From positions 27,534 through 91,533 of the forward strand of contig SVNH01000014.1 in NCBI GenBank assembly GCA_015067005.1: DNA of 64,000 bases. Reading direction: 5' to 3'. The translations under genes were made by a program, and so were the position numbers. Shown one piece after another: positions 51,981 through 62,500 of this stretch (within the stretch, counting starts at the first letter, position 1; the number at the start of each line of letters is the position of its first letter). Below the pieces are notes generated by a model. That model was not told where the DNA came from. It made no database searches and was given only the letters and a program-made list of their open reading frames with translations. The stretch is from Ruminococcus flavefaciens. Its GTDB lineage: Bacteria; Bacillota; Clostridia; Oscillospirales; Ruminococcaceae.

Positions 51981-53249
51981 TTATCTGCTAATTTCAAACA
52001 TTTTTCCCGGAAGTGAATCTATTATCCCAAGTATTTCAAGTTCGGTCAGTTCTGTCATAAGTTCGCCCGCATCCATATCAAGCTTCTGTGCGATCACGTC
52101 AGCGTGGACTGCGCCATCCATCAGGAGTTCTGCGATACTCTTCTGCGTTTCGGTAAGCCCTGACAGATCGGGAACGTTCTTTTCAGGTGCGGACAGCTTT
52201 TTCGCCCTCCTGACGGGAGTAACGACAACTCCGGATATATCTCCGATACCTTTCGAGACGTTCGCTCTTGCAAGCATCTCACGCCGCACTCTCAGCTTAT
52301 CTTCATCATCAGGAACGAAACCGAATTTGCTCATAATACCGGCAGATTCTGTCCGTATCTCACTGTCACTGCTTCCGCCGATCCTGAAACAATCAAGAAC
52401 ATCCTGAGGCTCCATCAGCGGCGAAGCACCTGTCTGCAAAAGATGACAGTTTCCTGAATAGCTTTCGCTCATTATATCAGCCGGCGGCAGACAGAATACC
52501 TCCCTGCCCTGATCCAGCGACAGATTCGCCGTTATAAGCGAACCGCTCTTCAGCGAAGCCTCGAATACTATCGTAACCCTTCCGAGCGCAGCAAGTATCC
52601 TGTTTCTGAACGGAAAATGCTGCGAATGAGGCGGAGTTCCGGGCGGATATTCAGAAATGAAAACACCGCCTGTTTCAAGTATATGATCCCTGTAAGGGAA
52701 ATTAACACGCGGATAATCTACATCAACTCCGCAGCCAAGCACACAGGCAGAAGGTCTGCCCAGATCAGCAGCCGCAAGCTGTGCAGTTATGTCAGTGCCT
52801 ACGGCAAATCCGCTTATGATAGTAACACCGTAGCGGGCGAGTTCACCGCAGATATAGCTTGCGGTCCTCAGACTGTAATCCGAAGCATTTCGCGTTCCGA
52901 CAGCAGTAACTGTCCTCTTTCCGCTGATACATCTGATGTCGCCCTTGTAATATAGTACAGCCGGCGGATTGGCAATATGTCTCAGCTGAGGCGGATACAT
53001 ACTGCTTCCGTAGCTTATAACGCCTATTCCTTTATCATTACAGAAATCAAGCAGTTTTTCAGCGCTTGAAATGTCCGTTTTTCTGATATTATCCAGTTCG
53101 TTGTCTCTCAGTCTGAGATAACAGGTATCACCGGTGAGGTCGTGATAAGCCTCATCGGCAGTCTGATAGAGGTTCATAGCCTCCCAGATACGTCTGCTTC
53201 CAACTCCGAAGATCATCGAAAGCCAGAGCCAGTATTTTGTGTCGTTCAC
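51981..53249 (-). CDS. dprA: DNA-processing protein DprA
   Basis: The 422-residue protein has an N-terminal helical domain (WLWLSMIFGVGSRRIWEAM) and the Rossmann-like DprA core: YPPQLRHIANPPAVLYYKG, AVGTRNASDYSLRTA, IISGFAVGTDITAQLAA, ACVLGCGVDVDYPR, GTPPHSQHFPFRNRILAALG, VVFEASLKSGSLITA-type (IVFEASLKSGSLITAN). A C-terminal winged-helix domain follows (LTETQKSIAELLMDGAVHADVIAQKL). It loads RecA on incoming single-stranded DNA. GTG start after GGGATGG. Confidence 0.96.
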   Translation of the reverse strand: MNDTKYWLWLSMIFGVGSRRIWEAMNLYQTADEAYHDLTGDTCYLRLRDNELDNIRKTDISSAEKLLDFCNDKGIGVISYGSSMYPPQLRHIANPPAVLYYKGDIRCISGKRTVTAVGTRNASDYSLRTASYICGELARYGVTIISGFAVGTDITAQLAAADLGRPSACVLGCGVDVDYPRVNFPYRDHILETGGVFISEYPPGTPPHSQHFPFRNRILAALGRVTIVFEASLKSGSLITANLSLDQGREVFCLPPADIMSESYSGNCHLLQTGASPLMEPQDVLDCFRIGGSSDSEIRTESAGIMSKFGFVPDDEDKLRVRREMLARANVSKGIGDISGVVVTPVRRAKKLSAPEKNVPDLSGLTETQKSIAELLMDGAVHADVIAQKLDMDAGELMTELTELEILGIIDSLPGKMFEISR

Positions 53250-53280
53250 TTAAACCATCCCTTAAACACGAGCATATGCT

Positions 53281-54063
53281 CTACTTTCTGAGTTCCCACA
53301 TGAGTATTCCGGCAGCCATCGCAGCATTGAGCGAATTTATGCTGCCGTTCATAGGTATGATAATGCGTCTGCTGCACCTCTCCGCTGTCTCACGCGGCAG
53401 ACCGTTCCCCTCGTTTCCGATGAAAACAGCCTGTTTTCCTGTGAATACACATTCAGTAACAGGAACTGCATCGCTGTCGATGACCGCAGCAGAGGTCTGA
53501 ACGCTGTTTTCTTCAAGCATAGCAAAAAGCTTTTCCGCGTCATTTTCGATCATAATATCAGTCCTGAATACCGATCCCATAGTTGAGCGTATGACCTTAG
53601 GACTGTAAAGATCGCAGCTTCCGGATAGGATTATGCCGTCCATACCGAGAGCATCAGCGGTACGTATCACCATGCCTACATTTCCCGGATCCTGAAGTCC
53701 GAAAAGCACGACATATCTGCCGTTTTCCTTAAAATTCATCCTACGTTCAACAGGGATGCGGCATATCGCAAACACGCCCTGAGTTTTTTCGGTCGAAGCG
53801 ATTTTGTTTCCAAGTTCATTTGAAATTACGGTAGTCCGTGTATTTCTCAAATCAGCCTGAAAAAGCGTATCCCCAAACTTCTCATAAGCCTGCTTAGTAA
53901 TGATAATATGTTCAAGACCGCTGTCCTCGCGCAGAGCGTCCTCGACTATACGCAGTCCTTCCAACACGAATAAGCCGTACTCAGATCTCTCTTTTTTCGA
54001 TGAAGAAAGCTTCTGATACAGCTTGATTACAGGATTATCCTTTGAAGTTATGATATTATCCAA
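53281..54063 (-). CDS. TrmH/SpoU family RNA 2'-O-methyltransferase
   Basis: The 260-residue protein has a substrate-binding N-terminal domain (TSKDNPVIKLYQKLSSSKKER, YGLFVLEGLRIVEDAL) and the SPOUT knot: VVLFGLQDPGNVGMVIRTADALG, AVFIGNEGNGLPRE and IPMNGSINSLNAAMAAGI. It methylates rRNA or tRNA ribose. The track start is a GTG at 54075 that is part of GGGGGTGAT, an extended ribosome site; TTG at 54063 is at better distance. Upstream of dprA. Confidence 0.92.
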   Translation of the reverse strand: MDNIITSKDNPVIKLYQKLSSSKKERSEYGLFVLEGLRIVEDALREDSGLEHIIITKQAYEKFGDTLFQADLRNTRTTVISNELGNKIASTEKTQGVFAICRIPVERRMNFKENGRYVVLFGLQDPGNVGMVIRTADALGMDGIILSGSCDLYSPKVIRSTMGSVFRTDIMIENDAEKLFAMLEENSVQTSAAVIDSDAVPVTECVFTGKQAVFIGNEGNGLPRETAERCSRRIIIPMNGSINSLNAAMAAGILMWELRK

Positions 54064-54126
54064 TATATTAATCACCCCCGTCGAGAGGTCAATCCAGAGG
54101 CAGACTGAGCCTGTCTCTTTTACAAG

Positions 54127-54162
54127 AAAACACGCTCTTTAATATTAAGGAGCGTGTTTTTT
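54127..54162 (-). terminator. Terminator of the infC-rpmI-rplT operon
   Basis: AAAACACGCTC pairs with GAGCGTGTTTT, an 11-bp stem ten bases after rplT, with the T-run formed by the stem end. Confidence 0.85.
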
Positions 54163-54171
54163 GATTCAGAA

Positions 54172-54525
54172 TTAAAGAGCAGCCTTAGCCTTCTCAGCGA
54201 TTGCTGTGAAACCAGCAGCATCGTTGATAGCGATCTCGGAGAGCATCTTTCTGTTAAGAGTGATGCCAGCCTTCTTGCAGCCGTTCATAAATGTAGAATA
54301 GTTGAGACCATTGAGCTTAGCAGCAGCTGAGATTCTTGTGATCCAGAGCTGTCTGAACTGTCTCTTCTTCTGCTTTCTTCCGATGTAAGCATAGTTGCCT
54401 GACTTCATTACAGCCTGCTTAGCCATCTTGAAGTGCTTGCTCTTTGCGCCGAAATATCCCTTAGCAAGCTTTAAAGTCTTATTTCTTCTCTTACGAGTCA
54501 TCATTGCACCTTTAATACGTGCCAT
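54172..54525 (-). CDS. rplT: Ribosomal protein bL20
   Basis: The 117 residues match bL20 from end to end ([49 protein letters not shown]). It binds 23S rRNA early in assembly and in Firmicutes represses its own operon by binding the leader. Last gene of the operon. Confidence 0.99.
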   Translation of the reverse strand: MARIKGAMMTRKRRNKTLKLAKGYFGAKSKHFKMAKQAVMKSGNYAYIGRKQKKRQFRQLWITRISAAAKLNGLNYSTFMNGCKKAGITLNRKMLSEIAINDAAGFTAIAEKAKAAL

Positions 54526-54584
54526 AGTCTTATACCTCCAGAATAAAAATTACGGTTGATGTTCAGGCGGAAACCGCCAACAGA

Positions 54585-54788
54585 TTAAAGATAAGGAACG
54601 AGCTTCTTGATTGTAGGTGCATTTGTGCAGTCAGCAACACCTGCGTTACGAGCAATTCTCTTACGCTTTGTATCCTTCTGAGTAAGTCTGTGTCTCTTGT
54701 TGGTGTGCTGGTATTTAACCTTACCGCTTCCTGTAATCTTAAAACGCTTCTTAGCGCCTGAGTGAGTTTTAACCTTAACCTTTGCCAT
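54585..54788 (-). CDS. rpmI: Ribosomal protein bL35
   Basis: The 67-residue basic protein ([33 protein letters not shown]) matches bL35. It lies 13 bases after infC and 59 before rplT, the standard order. Confidence 0.99.
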   Translation of the reverse strand: MAKVKVKTHSGAKKRFKITGSGKVKYQHTNKRHRLTQKDTKRKRIARNAGVADCTNAPTIKKLVPYL

Positions 54789-54801
54789 TTTATGATCCTC
54801 C

Positions 54802-55320
54802 TTACTTGGCAGCCTTAGGTGAAACGAACATAACTATGCTGCGTCCCTCCATTTTGGCTGGCTTTTCAACAGTGCCGACAGCCGAAACTGCTTCTTTGAA
54901 TCGATCCAGCAGCTCGTTTCCGAGTTCCGGATGGGCGATTGCTCTTTTGCGGAATCTTACCGAGACCTTTAGCTTATCACCGCTTTGCAGGAATTTAACA
55001 GCCTGATTGACTTTAGTTTCAAAATCGTGGGTATCTATCATTGAGAACATTCTGATCTCCTTAATAGAAACGACCTTCTGATTTTTTCTTGCTTCTTTCT
55101 CACGTTTTGCCTGCTCGAAGCAATACTTTCCATAGTCCATTATGCGGCATACGGGCGGTGTTGCCTGCGGAGCGATCTTAACGAGGTCAAGTTCCTGATC
55201 AAAAGCGATCTGCTGAGCCTCTTTGGCGGATAATACGCCGAGTTTGTTTCCGTCAGCGTCGATTACGAGAACTTCCTTGTCTCTTATCTCTTCGTTGATC
55301 TGCAGTTCCTGTTTGCTAAT
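54802..55320 (-). CDS. infC: Translation initiation factor IF-3 (AUU start)
   Basis: The protein reads [35 protein letters not shown], then [36 protein letters not shown] and [14 protein letters not shown]. With GGAGG nine bases upstream, the start must be the ATT at 55320, the rare codon by which IF-3 limits its own synthesis. The ORF track extends 35 codons into the leader from an upstream ATG, which is not used. The 172-residue length is normal. Confidence 0.95.
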   Translation of the reverse strand: MSKQELQINEEIRDKEVLVIDADGNKLGVLSAKEAQQIAFDQELDLVKIAPQATPPVCRIMDYGKYCFEQAKREKEARKNQKVVSIKEIRMFSMIDTHDFETKVNQAVKFLQSGDKLKVSVRFRKRAIAHPELGNELLDRFKEAVSAVGTVEKPAKMEGRSIVMFVSPKAAK

Positions 55321-55330
55321 CGTCAAGCAC

Positions 55331-55485
55331 CTCCAACTAATAAAATAAAAACAAAAATGAGTGCAGATAACATATGCACTCACCAATACACTAACAGCAG
55401 CCGGGACTGTCCGTTCCGGAACCATTTCATATTGACCGTTTAAGCGAAGCCTTACGGTGAGAACGCATAGTTCTGCTTTGTTTAC
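55331..55485 (-). promoter_or_regulatory. infC-rpmI-rplT leader with attenuator
   Basis: The roughly 155-base leader ends in the hairpin GAGTGCA-TATGTTATC-TGCACTC (55359-55381) followed by ATTTTTGTTTTT, an intrinsic terminator directly before the infC ribosome site. This is the layout of the Firmicutes L20 leader, where bL20 binding favours termination. I did not model the antiterminator fold. Confidence 0.8.
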
Positions 55486-55491
55486 CTTAAT

Positions 55492-55520
55492 ATATTACAA
55501 CATATTTCCATGTTTGTCAA
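55492..55520 (-). promoter_or_regulatory. Promoter of the infC operon
   Basis: TTGACA, 17 bases, TAATAT on the minus strand. Confidence 0.8.
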
Positions 55521-55555
55521 TAGCGGGCTGAATTTTTGTCGATATGCACAACTAT

Positions 55556-56170
55556 TCAGTCAAATACGCTTTTGATTTTATCCCAAAGAGCGAATCTGAC
55601 ACGGTATTTTGCAGGCTTACGCAGGACATCAAGCTCGCGGTCCGTGAAAAACTCCTCTTCTTTCTCTTTGTCATCCACGACTGTGCAGGCAGCCGGTATA
55701 CACAGGGGCGGATACATGACGCACCACCAGTTATGTCCCTTCGCTTCCCCTATCGTGATACGCAGAGCGCGGTATTCACCGGCAGGCATGGTAATATCGC
55801 CATAGGTGCGCTCGTCAAAGACGACATCTGTCACCTCCGCTCTTACGCTGTCCGAACAGCCCTGTGAACGCAGCGTATCGGCGGCTATTTTCTCTATTTC
55901 GGGAAGCTTTGCCTGTACAGCTGATTCAGCCTCCGAAAGATCAGAAGCATCTGCGAACAGCTCATCACTGCGGGCAAGAAGTGCATCGCGGACGGTTAGC
56001 TTCAGACGCTGATCCTCTTCCGTATCAGAATTGGCTATTATATGCAATCTTAACACACTTCCGCGCAGTTTGTCAAGTCTCCTGCCGTCGCCTATAAAAG
56101 ATCCGATGTTAGAAATAAGTAATGTAAGGATAAGTCCAGCCGGAAGAATAATATGCGAATAATGTTTCAA
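55556..56170 (-). CDS. spoIIR: Stage II sporulation protein R
   Basis: The 204-residue protein has a membrane/signal helix (HIILPAGLILTLLISNIGSF) and the SpoIIR domain: LRGSVLRLHIIANSDTEEDQRLKLTVRDALL, then YGDITMPAGEYRALRITIGEAKGHNWWCVMYPPLC. SpoIIR is secreted from the forespore and triggers pro-SigE processing by SpoIIGA. The track start GTG (56179) falls within AGAGGTGAT, an extended ribosome site; TTG at 56170 is the likelier start. Together with the Spo0A-C and CotJC-type genes it points to a sporulating ancestor or a sporulating strain. Confidence 0.93.
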   Translation of the reverse strand: MKHYSHIILPAGLILTLLISNIGSFIGDGRRLDKLRGSVLRLHIIANSDTEEDQRLKLTVRDALLARSDELFADASDLSEAESAVQAKLPEIEKIAADTLRSQGCSDSVRAEVTDVVFDERTYGDITMPAGEYRALRITIGEAKGHNWWCVMYPPLCIPAACTVVDDKEKEEEFFTDRELDVLRKPAKYRVRFALWDKIKSVFD

Positions 56171-56378
56171 ATTTATCACCTCTGCAATAATTATTGGAAA
56201 GTTTTTCAGATAATATACAAGCAGTATTTTTATTTGCTGATTTACGCTTACATTTTTCGCATCAGATCATATTTATTCATATATTATTCATATTGTGTCC
56301 GATATGTATATCATATGACATGAATTTTATGAATTGTTCCAAAAATAACGTGAATACGTATTTTTTTCGATTTTTCGC

Positions 56379-56407
56379 TTTATTTTTTTAAGTGGTTATG
56401 CTATAAT
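56379..56407 (+). promoter_or_regulatory. Probable promoter of the giant surface-protein gene
   Basis: TATAAT at 56402-56407 with a weak -35 (TTTATT) 17 bases upstream; leader about 95 bases. Confidence 0.5.
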
Positions 56408-56506
56408 ACTAATAAGTATAAAAAGTGAAGACAATGCACATATTGTCTCTCATTCAGACGCTTAATCACAACATCAGCGAAAAATCAAGAAAGGGAATTT
56501 ATTATC

Positions 56507-59500
56507 ATGGAGAAAAAATCATGGGGAAAACGATTCCTTGGTTCTGCTTCGGCGGCTGTAATGGCTGTCACAAGCTTCATGCCCGGACTTTCTATACGCG
56601 CGGGTGCCGACGACATCGGTTCGGACGGTCTGCCAAATATGAAAGTCCCCTATGAGGAATCAATATGGTACAGGGGAAATCCTCTCGGCGTTGCCGGAGA
56701 TTTCCACGTTGTCGCTTTCGACAGCTTCACAGATAATAACCACGTCAACGGTAACGTTGCAACCCCGCATCTCATCATCGGCGAAAATGGTGTCGGACCT
56801 TCTCCGAACCAGTACGTCGGCAGACTTGTAAACGTCGTTTCAGATGAGATCGAAACAAAAAACCAGAAGAATGAATTCATAATGAATATGCTGCCGGATC
56901 TGGTTATGCCGGCAGATTATGAGCTTTATTCTTCAACCGGCAAAAAACTCAAGTACCCTACGGATGCTGCAAATATGATCATATATAAGGGTTCTAAGGA
57001 TTCCGGCGCTGAAAGCTTCAACTTCGGCGTTCAGAACGAAATAAGAAAAGAGCCTTACAATGTTGATTCCTATTTCGCGCATTTCTCAGACACCTTTATG
57101 GATTTCGATGCCATAAAGCAGGAGTATAAGAACAAATCCGCTGAATTTGCAGCAAAGGAAAACAACGTCGATTTTGAATTCCAGAACGACAGTGAATACT
57201 ACCACAAGCTTACTATCAATCTTAGCGATTCAGGCGAGAATGTCTATAATCTCAGTATTGATGATTTCATTCAGCCTAACGCTGAAATCAACCCTAAAAC
57301 AGGCGAAAGTATTGAATTCGGTGAGATCGAGATCAATAACATCAACGCCGTAAAACAGGAATTCAACGATTACAAGGGTAATCCGGTAAGCGGCTTTACC
57401 TACGCTGATGACCAGTATCTCATCCTCAATATCAACCTCGAAGGTCACTCCGCTGCATCATTCGCCCCTTCAAAGGTTACTTACAATACCAAGCACGGCG
57501 AAAAGATCGAGTTTGGCGGTGAGGATACACTTTACGTTGGTACAAACGTTATCATGAACTTCTATAACGGAAGCAAATCAGGCGATACTCACCTTGCTCT
57601 TAACCAGAATATCCTCGCTTCTGTAATCGCTCCTGATACCGATCTGCACCTCTATGCTTCAAACGGTACCTTCATCGGCGATACAGTAACAACTGAACGC
57701 GAAACTCATATGGCATTCTTCCTTGAGCCTATGAGCGATACCAGCAAAACATCAGTAACAGCCAATAAGATATGGAACGATGATAAAGATCATTCCGCTG
57801 ATTCTGTTGAGATCGAACTCTACCGTGCTATAAAGGCTGATATTGAACCGGAAGATCTTCCTGAACTCGCAGAACAGGCTAAAACAGAGTGGGAAAGCAA
57901 CAAGCAGGCTGAGGAAAGCAGATTCGCTGTTGAAAGCGCTGCTCTCATAAATGCTTACGAATCCAAGCTGGACTGGAATAATATACCGCCGGATACAATG
58001 TTCAAATTCATTGATGCGAACGATTACGAAAAAGGCGTAACTTATCCAAGTCCGGATCACGTTCTTCAGAGAACTAAGGGTTCAGACGAGAATCCTTTTA
58101 TAAGCATAACAAATGTCGGAAGTTCATCCGGACGTATGCTCTCTTCAACTCTTGACGAAGGCGAATACAGATTCGTTTCAGAAACCTACAACTACATTAC
58201 AAACACAAGCACAAAAAATGACATCTTCTCGTTCAGAGTGTCCGACGGCGCTGTCATCCAGATAGACGACTTTTCAGCAGTTCAGCCGAAATATTCAGCT
58301 CCTCGTGTTGAACTCATCGACACTCAGGTACTTAACGAAGATAACAGCTGGACCTACAAATGGCCTGAACTCCAGAGATTCAACAGTGACAACTTCGTTA
58401 CATACTACTACATTCATGAGAAGAATGTTCCGGACGGCTACGCAGTATCATATAACGGAAATGGTACTACCAGCCTTAATCCTATAATTCAGGTAATCAA
58501 CGATAAGCTTCCTGAAACAACATCATCGACAACAACAACAACAACTACTACTACTACAACTACTACAACAACAACTACTACGACAACTGTTGCCATAGTA
58601 AATATCGACAAGCGCGATCTCGACACCGGAGACGAAGTTCCGGGTGCTACACTCAGACTTACCGGCGTTGACAAGGATAACAAGACAATCAACTTCACAA
58701 AGGGCGTACTCGAAACCGCTTCTTCCGATCAGGTTGTCAAGGACAGCGGCGAATACCTCGAATGGAAGTCCGGCGACAGTCCTTCAACAGTTACTCTCAC
58801 AGACGGTACTTACACCCTCGAGGAAGTAACACCTCCGGACGGTTACCAGACTGCTACAAATATCACATTCACAGTTGAAAACGGCAAGGTCGTTACAGTT
58901 AATGATGTAACAACTGATTCCAACGACATCACAATGCTCGACGCTAAGATTCCTCCGGCTAAGGTAAGCATCGACAAGCGCGATCTCGACACCGGCGATG
59001 AAGTTCCGGGCGCAACACTCAGACTTACAGGTGTTGACAAGGACAACAAAACTATCAACTTCACAAAGGGCGTTCTCGAGACTGCATCCTCTGACCAGAT
59101 CGTCAAGGACAGCGGCGAATACCTCGAATGGAAGTCCGGTGACAAGCCTTCAACGGTTACTCTCGCAGACGGTACTTACACCCTCGAAGAGATTACACCT
59201 CCGGACGGCTACCAGACTACAACCAACATCACATTCACAGTTGAAAACGGCAAGGTCGTTACAGTTAATGACGTAACAACTGATTCCAACGACATCACAA
59301 TGCGCGATGAGAAGATACCGCCCGCTAAGGTAAGCATCGACAAGCGCGATCTCGACACCGGCGATGAAGTTCCGGGCGCAACACTCAGACTTACTGGTGT
59401 TGACAAAGACAATAAGGCAATCACATTCACAAAGGGCGTACTCGAAACCGCTTCTGCTGACCAGATCGTCAAGGACAGCGGCAAATACCTCGAATGGAAG

Positions 59501-62500
59501 TCCGGTGACAGTCCTTCAACAGTTACTCTCACAGACGGCACTTACACTCTCGAGGAAGTAACACCTCCGGACGGCTACCAGACTACCACAAACATCACAT
59601 TCACAGTCAAGGACGGCAAGGTAACATCAGTTGACAACGTAACTACCAATTCCAACGACATCACAATGCTTGACGCTAAGATTCCGCCAGCTAAGGTAAG
59701 CATCGACAAGCGCGATCTCGACACCGGCGATGAAGTTCCGGGTGCTACACTCAGACTGACCGGCGTTGACAAAGACAATAAGGCAATCACATTTACTAAG
59801 GGTGTTCTCGAAACTGCTTCCTCCGACCAGGTTGTCAAGGACAGCGGCGAATACCTCGAATGGAAGTCCGGCGACAAACCTTCAACGGTTACTCTCACAG
59901 ACGGCACATATACTCTTGAAGAAGTAACTCCTCCGGACGGTTACCAGACTGCTACGAACATTAAGTTCACGGTTGAAAATGGTAAAGTCGTTTCAATCGA
60001 CGAGATCGTTTCGGATTCAAACGACGTAACTATGCGTGATGAGAAGATACCTCCGGCTAAGGTGAGCATCGACAAGCGCGATCTCGACACCGGTGATGAA
60101 GTTCCGGGTGCTACACTCAGACTTACTGGTGTTGACAAAGACAATAAGGCAATCACATTTACTAAGGGTGTTCTCGAGACTGCATCCTCTGACCAGATCG
60201 TCAAGGACAGCGGCGACTACCTCGAGTGGAAGTCCGGCGACAAGCCTTCAACAGTTACTCTCACAGACGGTACTTACACCCTCGAAGAGATTACTCCTCC
60301 GGACGGTTACCAGACTGCTACGAACATCAAGTTCACAGTTGAAAATGGTAAAGTCGTTTCGATCGACGAGATCGTTTCGGATTCAAATGACGTAACTATG
60401 CGCGATGAGAAGATCCCGCCTGCAAAGGTGAGCATCGACAAGCGTGACCTCGACACCGGCGATGAAGTTCCGGGTGCTACACTCAGACTTACCGGCGTTG
60501 ACAAGGACAACAAGGCAATCACATTTACTAAGGGTGTTCTCGAAACCGCTTCTGCTGACCAGGTTGTCAAGGACAGCGGCGAATACCTCGAATGGAAGTC
60601 CGGTGACAGTCCTTCAACAGTTACTCTCACAGATGGTACTTACACCCTCGAGGAAGTAACTCCTCCGGACGGCTACCAGACGGCAACCAACATCACATTC
60701 ACAGTCAAGGACGGCAAGGTAGTTACAGTTAATGACGTAACAACAGATTCCAACGACATCACAATGCTCGACGCAAAGATCCCACCTGCAAAGGTAAGCA
60801 TCGACAAGCGTGATCTCGACACCGGCGATGAAGTTCCGGGTGCTACACTCAGACTTACTGGTGTTGACAGCGATAACAAGGCAATCGAATTTACTAAGGG
60901 CGTACTCGAAACAGCTTCTTCCGACCAGATCGTCAAGGACAGCGGTGAATACCTCGAGTGGAAGTCCGGCGACAAGCCTTCAACAGTTACTCTCACAGAC
61001 GGCACATATACTCTTGAAGAAGTAACTCCTCCGGACGGTTACCAGACTGCTACGAACATCACATTCACAGTTGAAAACGGCAAGGTCGTTTCAATCGACG
61101 AGATCGTTTCGGATTCAAATGACGTAACAATGCTTGACGCAAAGATACCGCCTGCAAAGGTGAGCATCGACAAGCGCGATCTTGACACCGGCGACGAAGT
61201 TCCGGGTGCTACACTCAGACTCACCGGCGTTGACAAGGACAACAAGGCAATCACATTTACTAAGGGTGTTCTCGAAACCGCTTCTGCTGACCAGGTTGTC
61301 AAGGACAGCGGCGAATACCTCGAATGGAAGTCCGGTGACAAGCCTTCAACAGTTACTCTCACAGACGGTACATACACCCTCGAAGAGATTACACCTCCGG
61401 ACGGCTACCAGACTACAACCAACATCACATTCACAGTTGAGAACGGTAAGGTAGTTACAGTTAATGACGTAACAACCGATTCCAACGACATCACAATGCT
61501 CGATGCAAAGATCCCACCTGCAAAGGTGAGCATCGACAAGCGCGATCTCGACACCGGCGATGAAGTTCCGGGTGCTACACTCAGACTCACCGGAGTTGAC
61601 AAAGACAACAAGGCAATAACATTCACAAAGGGCGTACTCGAAACTGCATCCTCTGACCAGATCGTCAAGGACAGCGGTGACTACCTCGAATGGAAGTCCG
61701 GCGACAAGCCTTCAACGGTTACTCTCACAGACGGTACATATACCCTTGAAGAAGTAACCCCTCCGGACGGCTATCAGACTACAACAAACATCACATTCAC
61801 AGTCAAGGACGGCAAGGTAGTTACAGTTAATGACGTAACAACCGATTCCAACGACATCACAATGCTCGATGCTAAAATACCTCCTGCTAAGGTAAGCATC
61901 GACAAGCGCGATCTCGACACCGGCGATGAAGTTCCGGGTGCTACACTCAGACTTACCGGCGTTGACAAGGACAACAAGGCTATCACATTTACAAAGGGCG
62001 TACTCGAAACTGCTTCCTCTGACCAGATCGTCAAGGACAGCGGAGAATACCTCGAGTGGAAGTCCGGCGACAAGCCTTCAACAGTTACTCTTGAGGGCGG
62101 TACATATACCCTCGAAGAAGTAACTCCTCCGGACGGCTACCAGACTACAACAAATATCACATTCACAGTTGAAAACGGCAAGGTAACATCAGTTGACAAT
62201 GTAACGACTGATTCCAACGACATCACAATGCTTGACGCTAAGATACCACCAGCTAAGGTGAGCATCGACAAGCGTGATCTCGACACCGGCGACGAAGTTC
62301 CGGGTGCTACACTCAGACTCACCGGCGTTGACAAGGACAACAAGGCAATCACATTTACTAAGGGTGTTCTCGAAACTGCTTCTGCTGACCAGGTTGTCAA
62401 GGACAGCGGTGAATACCTCGAATGGAAGTCCGGCGACAAGCCTTCAACGGTTACTCTCACAGACGGTACTTACACCCTCGAAGAGATTACTCCTCCGGAC

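Noticed and set aside
55321-55425. N-terminal extension of infC from an upstream ATG
   Set aside because: It covers the attenuator hairpin and ribosome site; IF-3 homology begins at the ATT codon at 55320.
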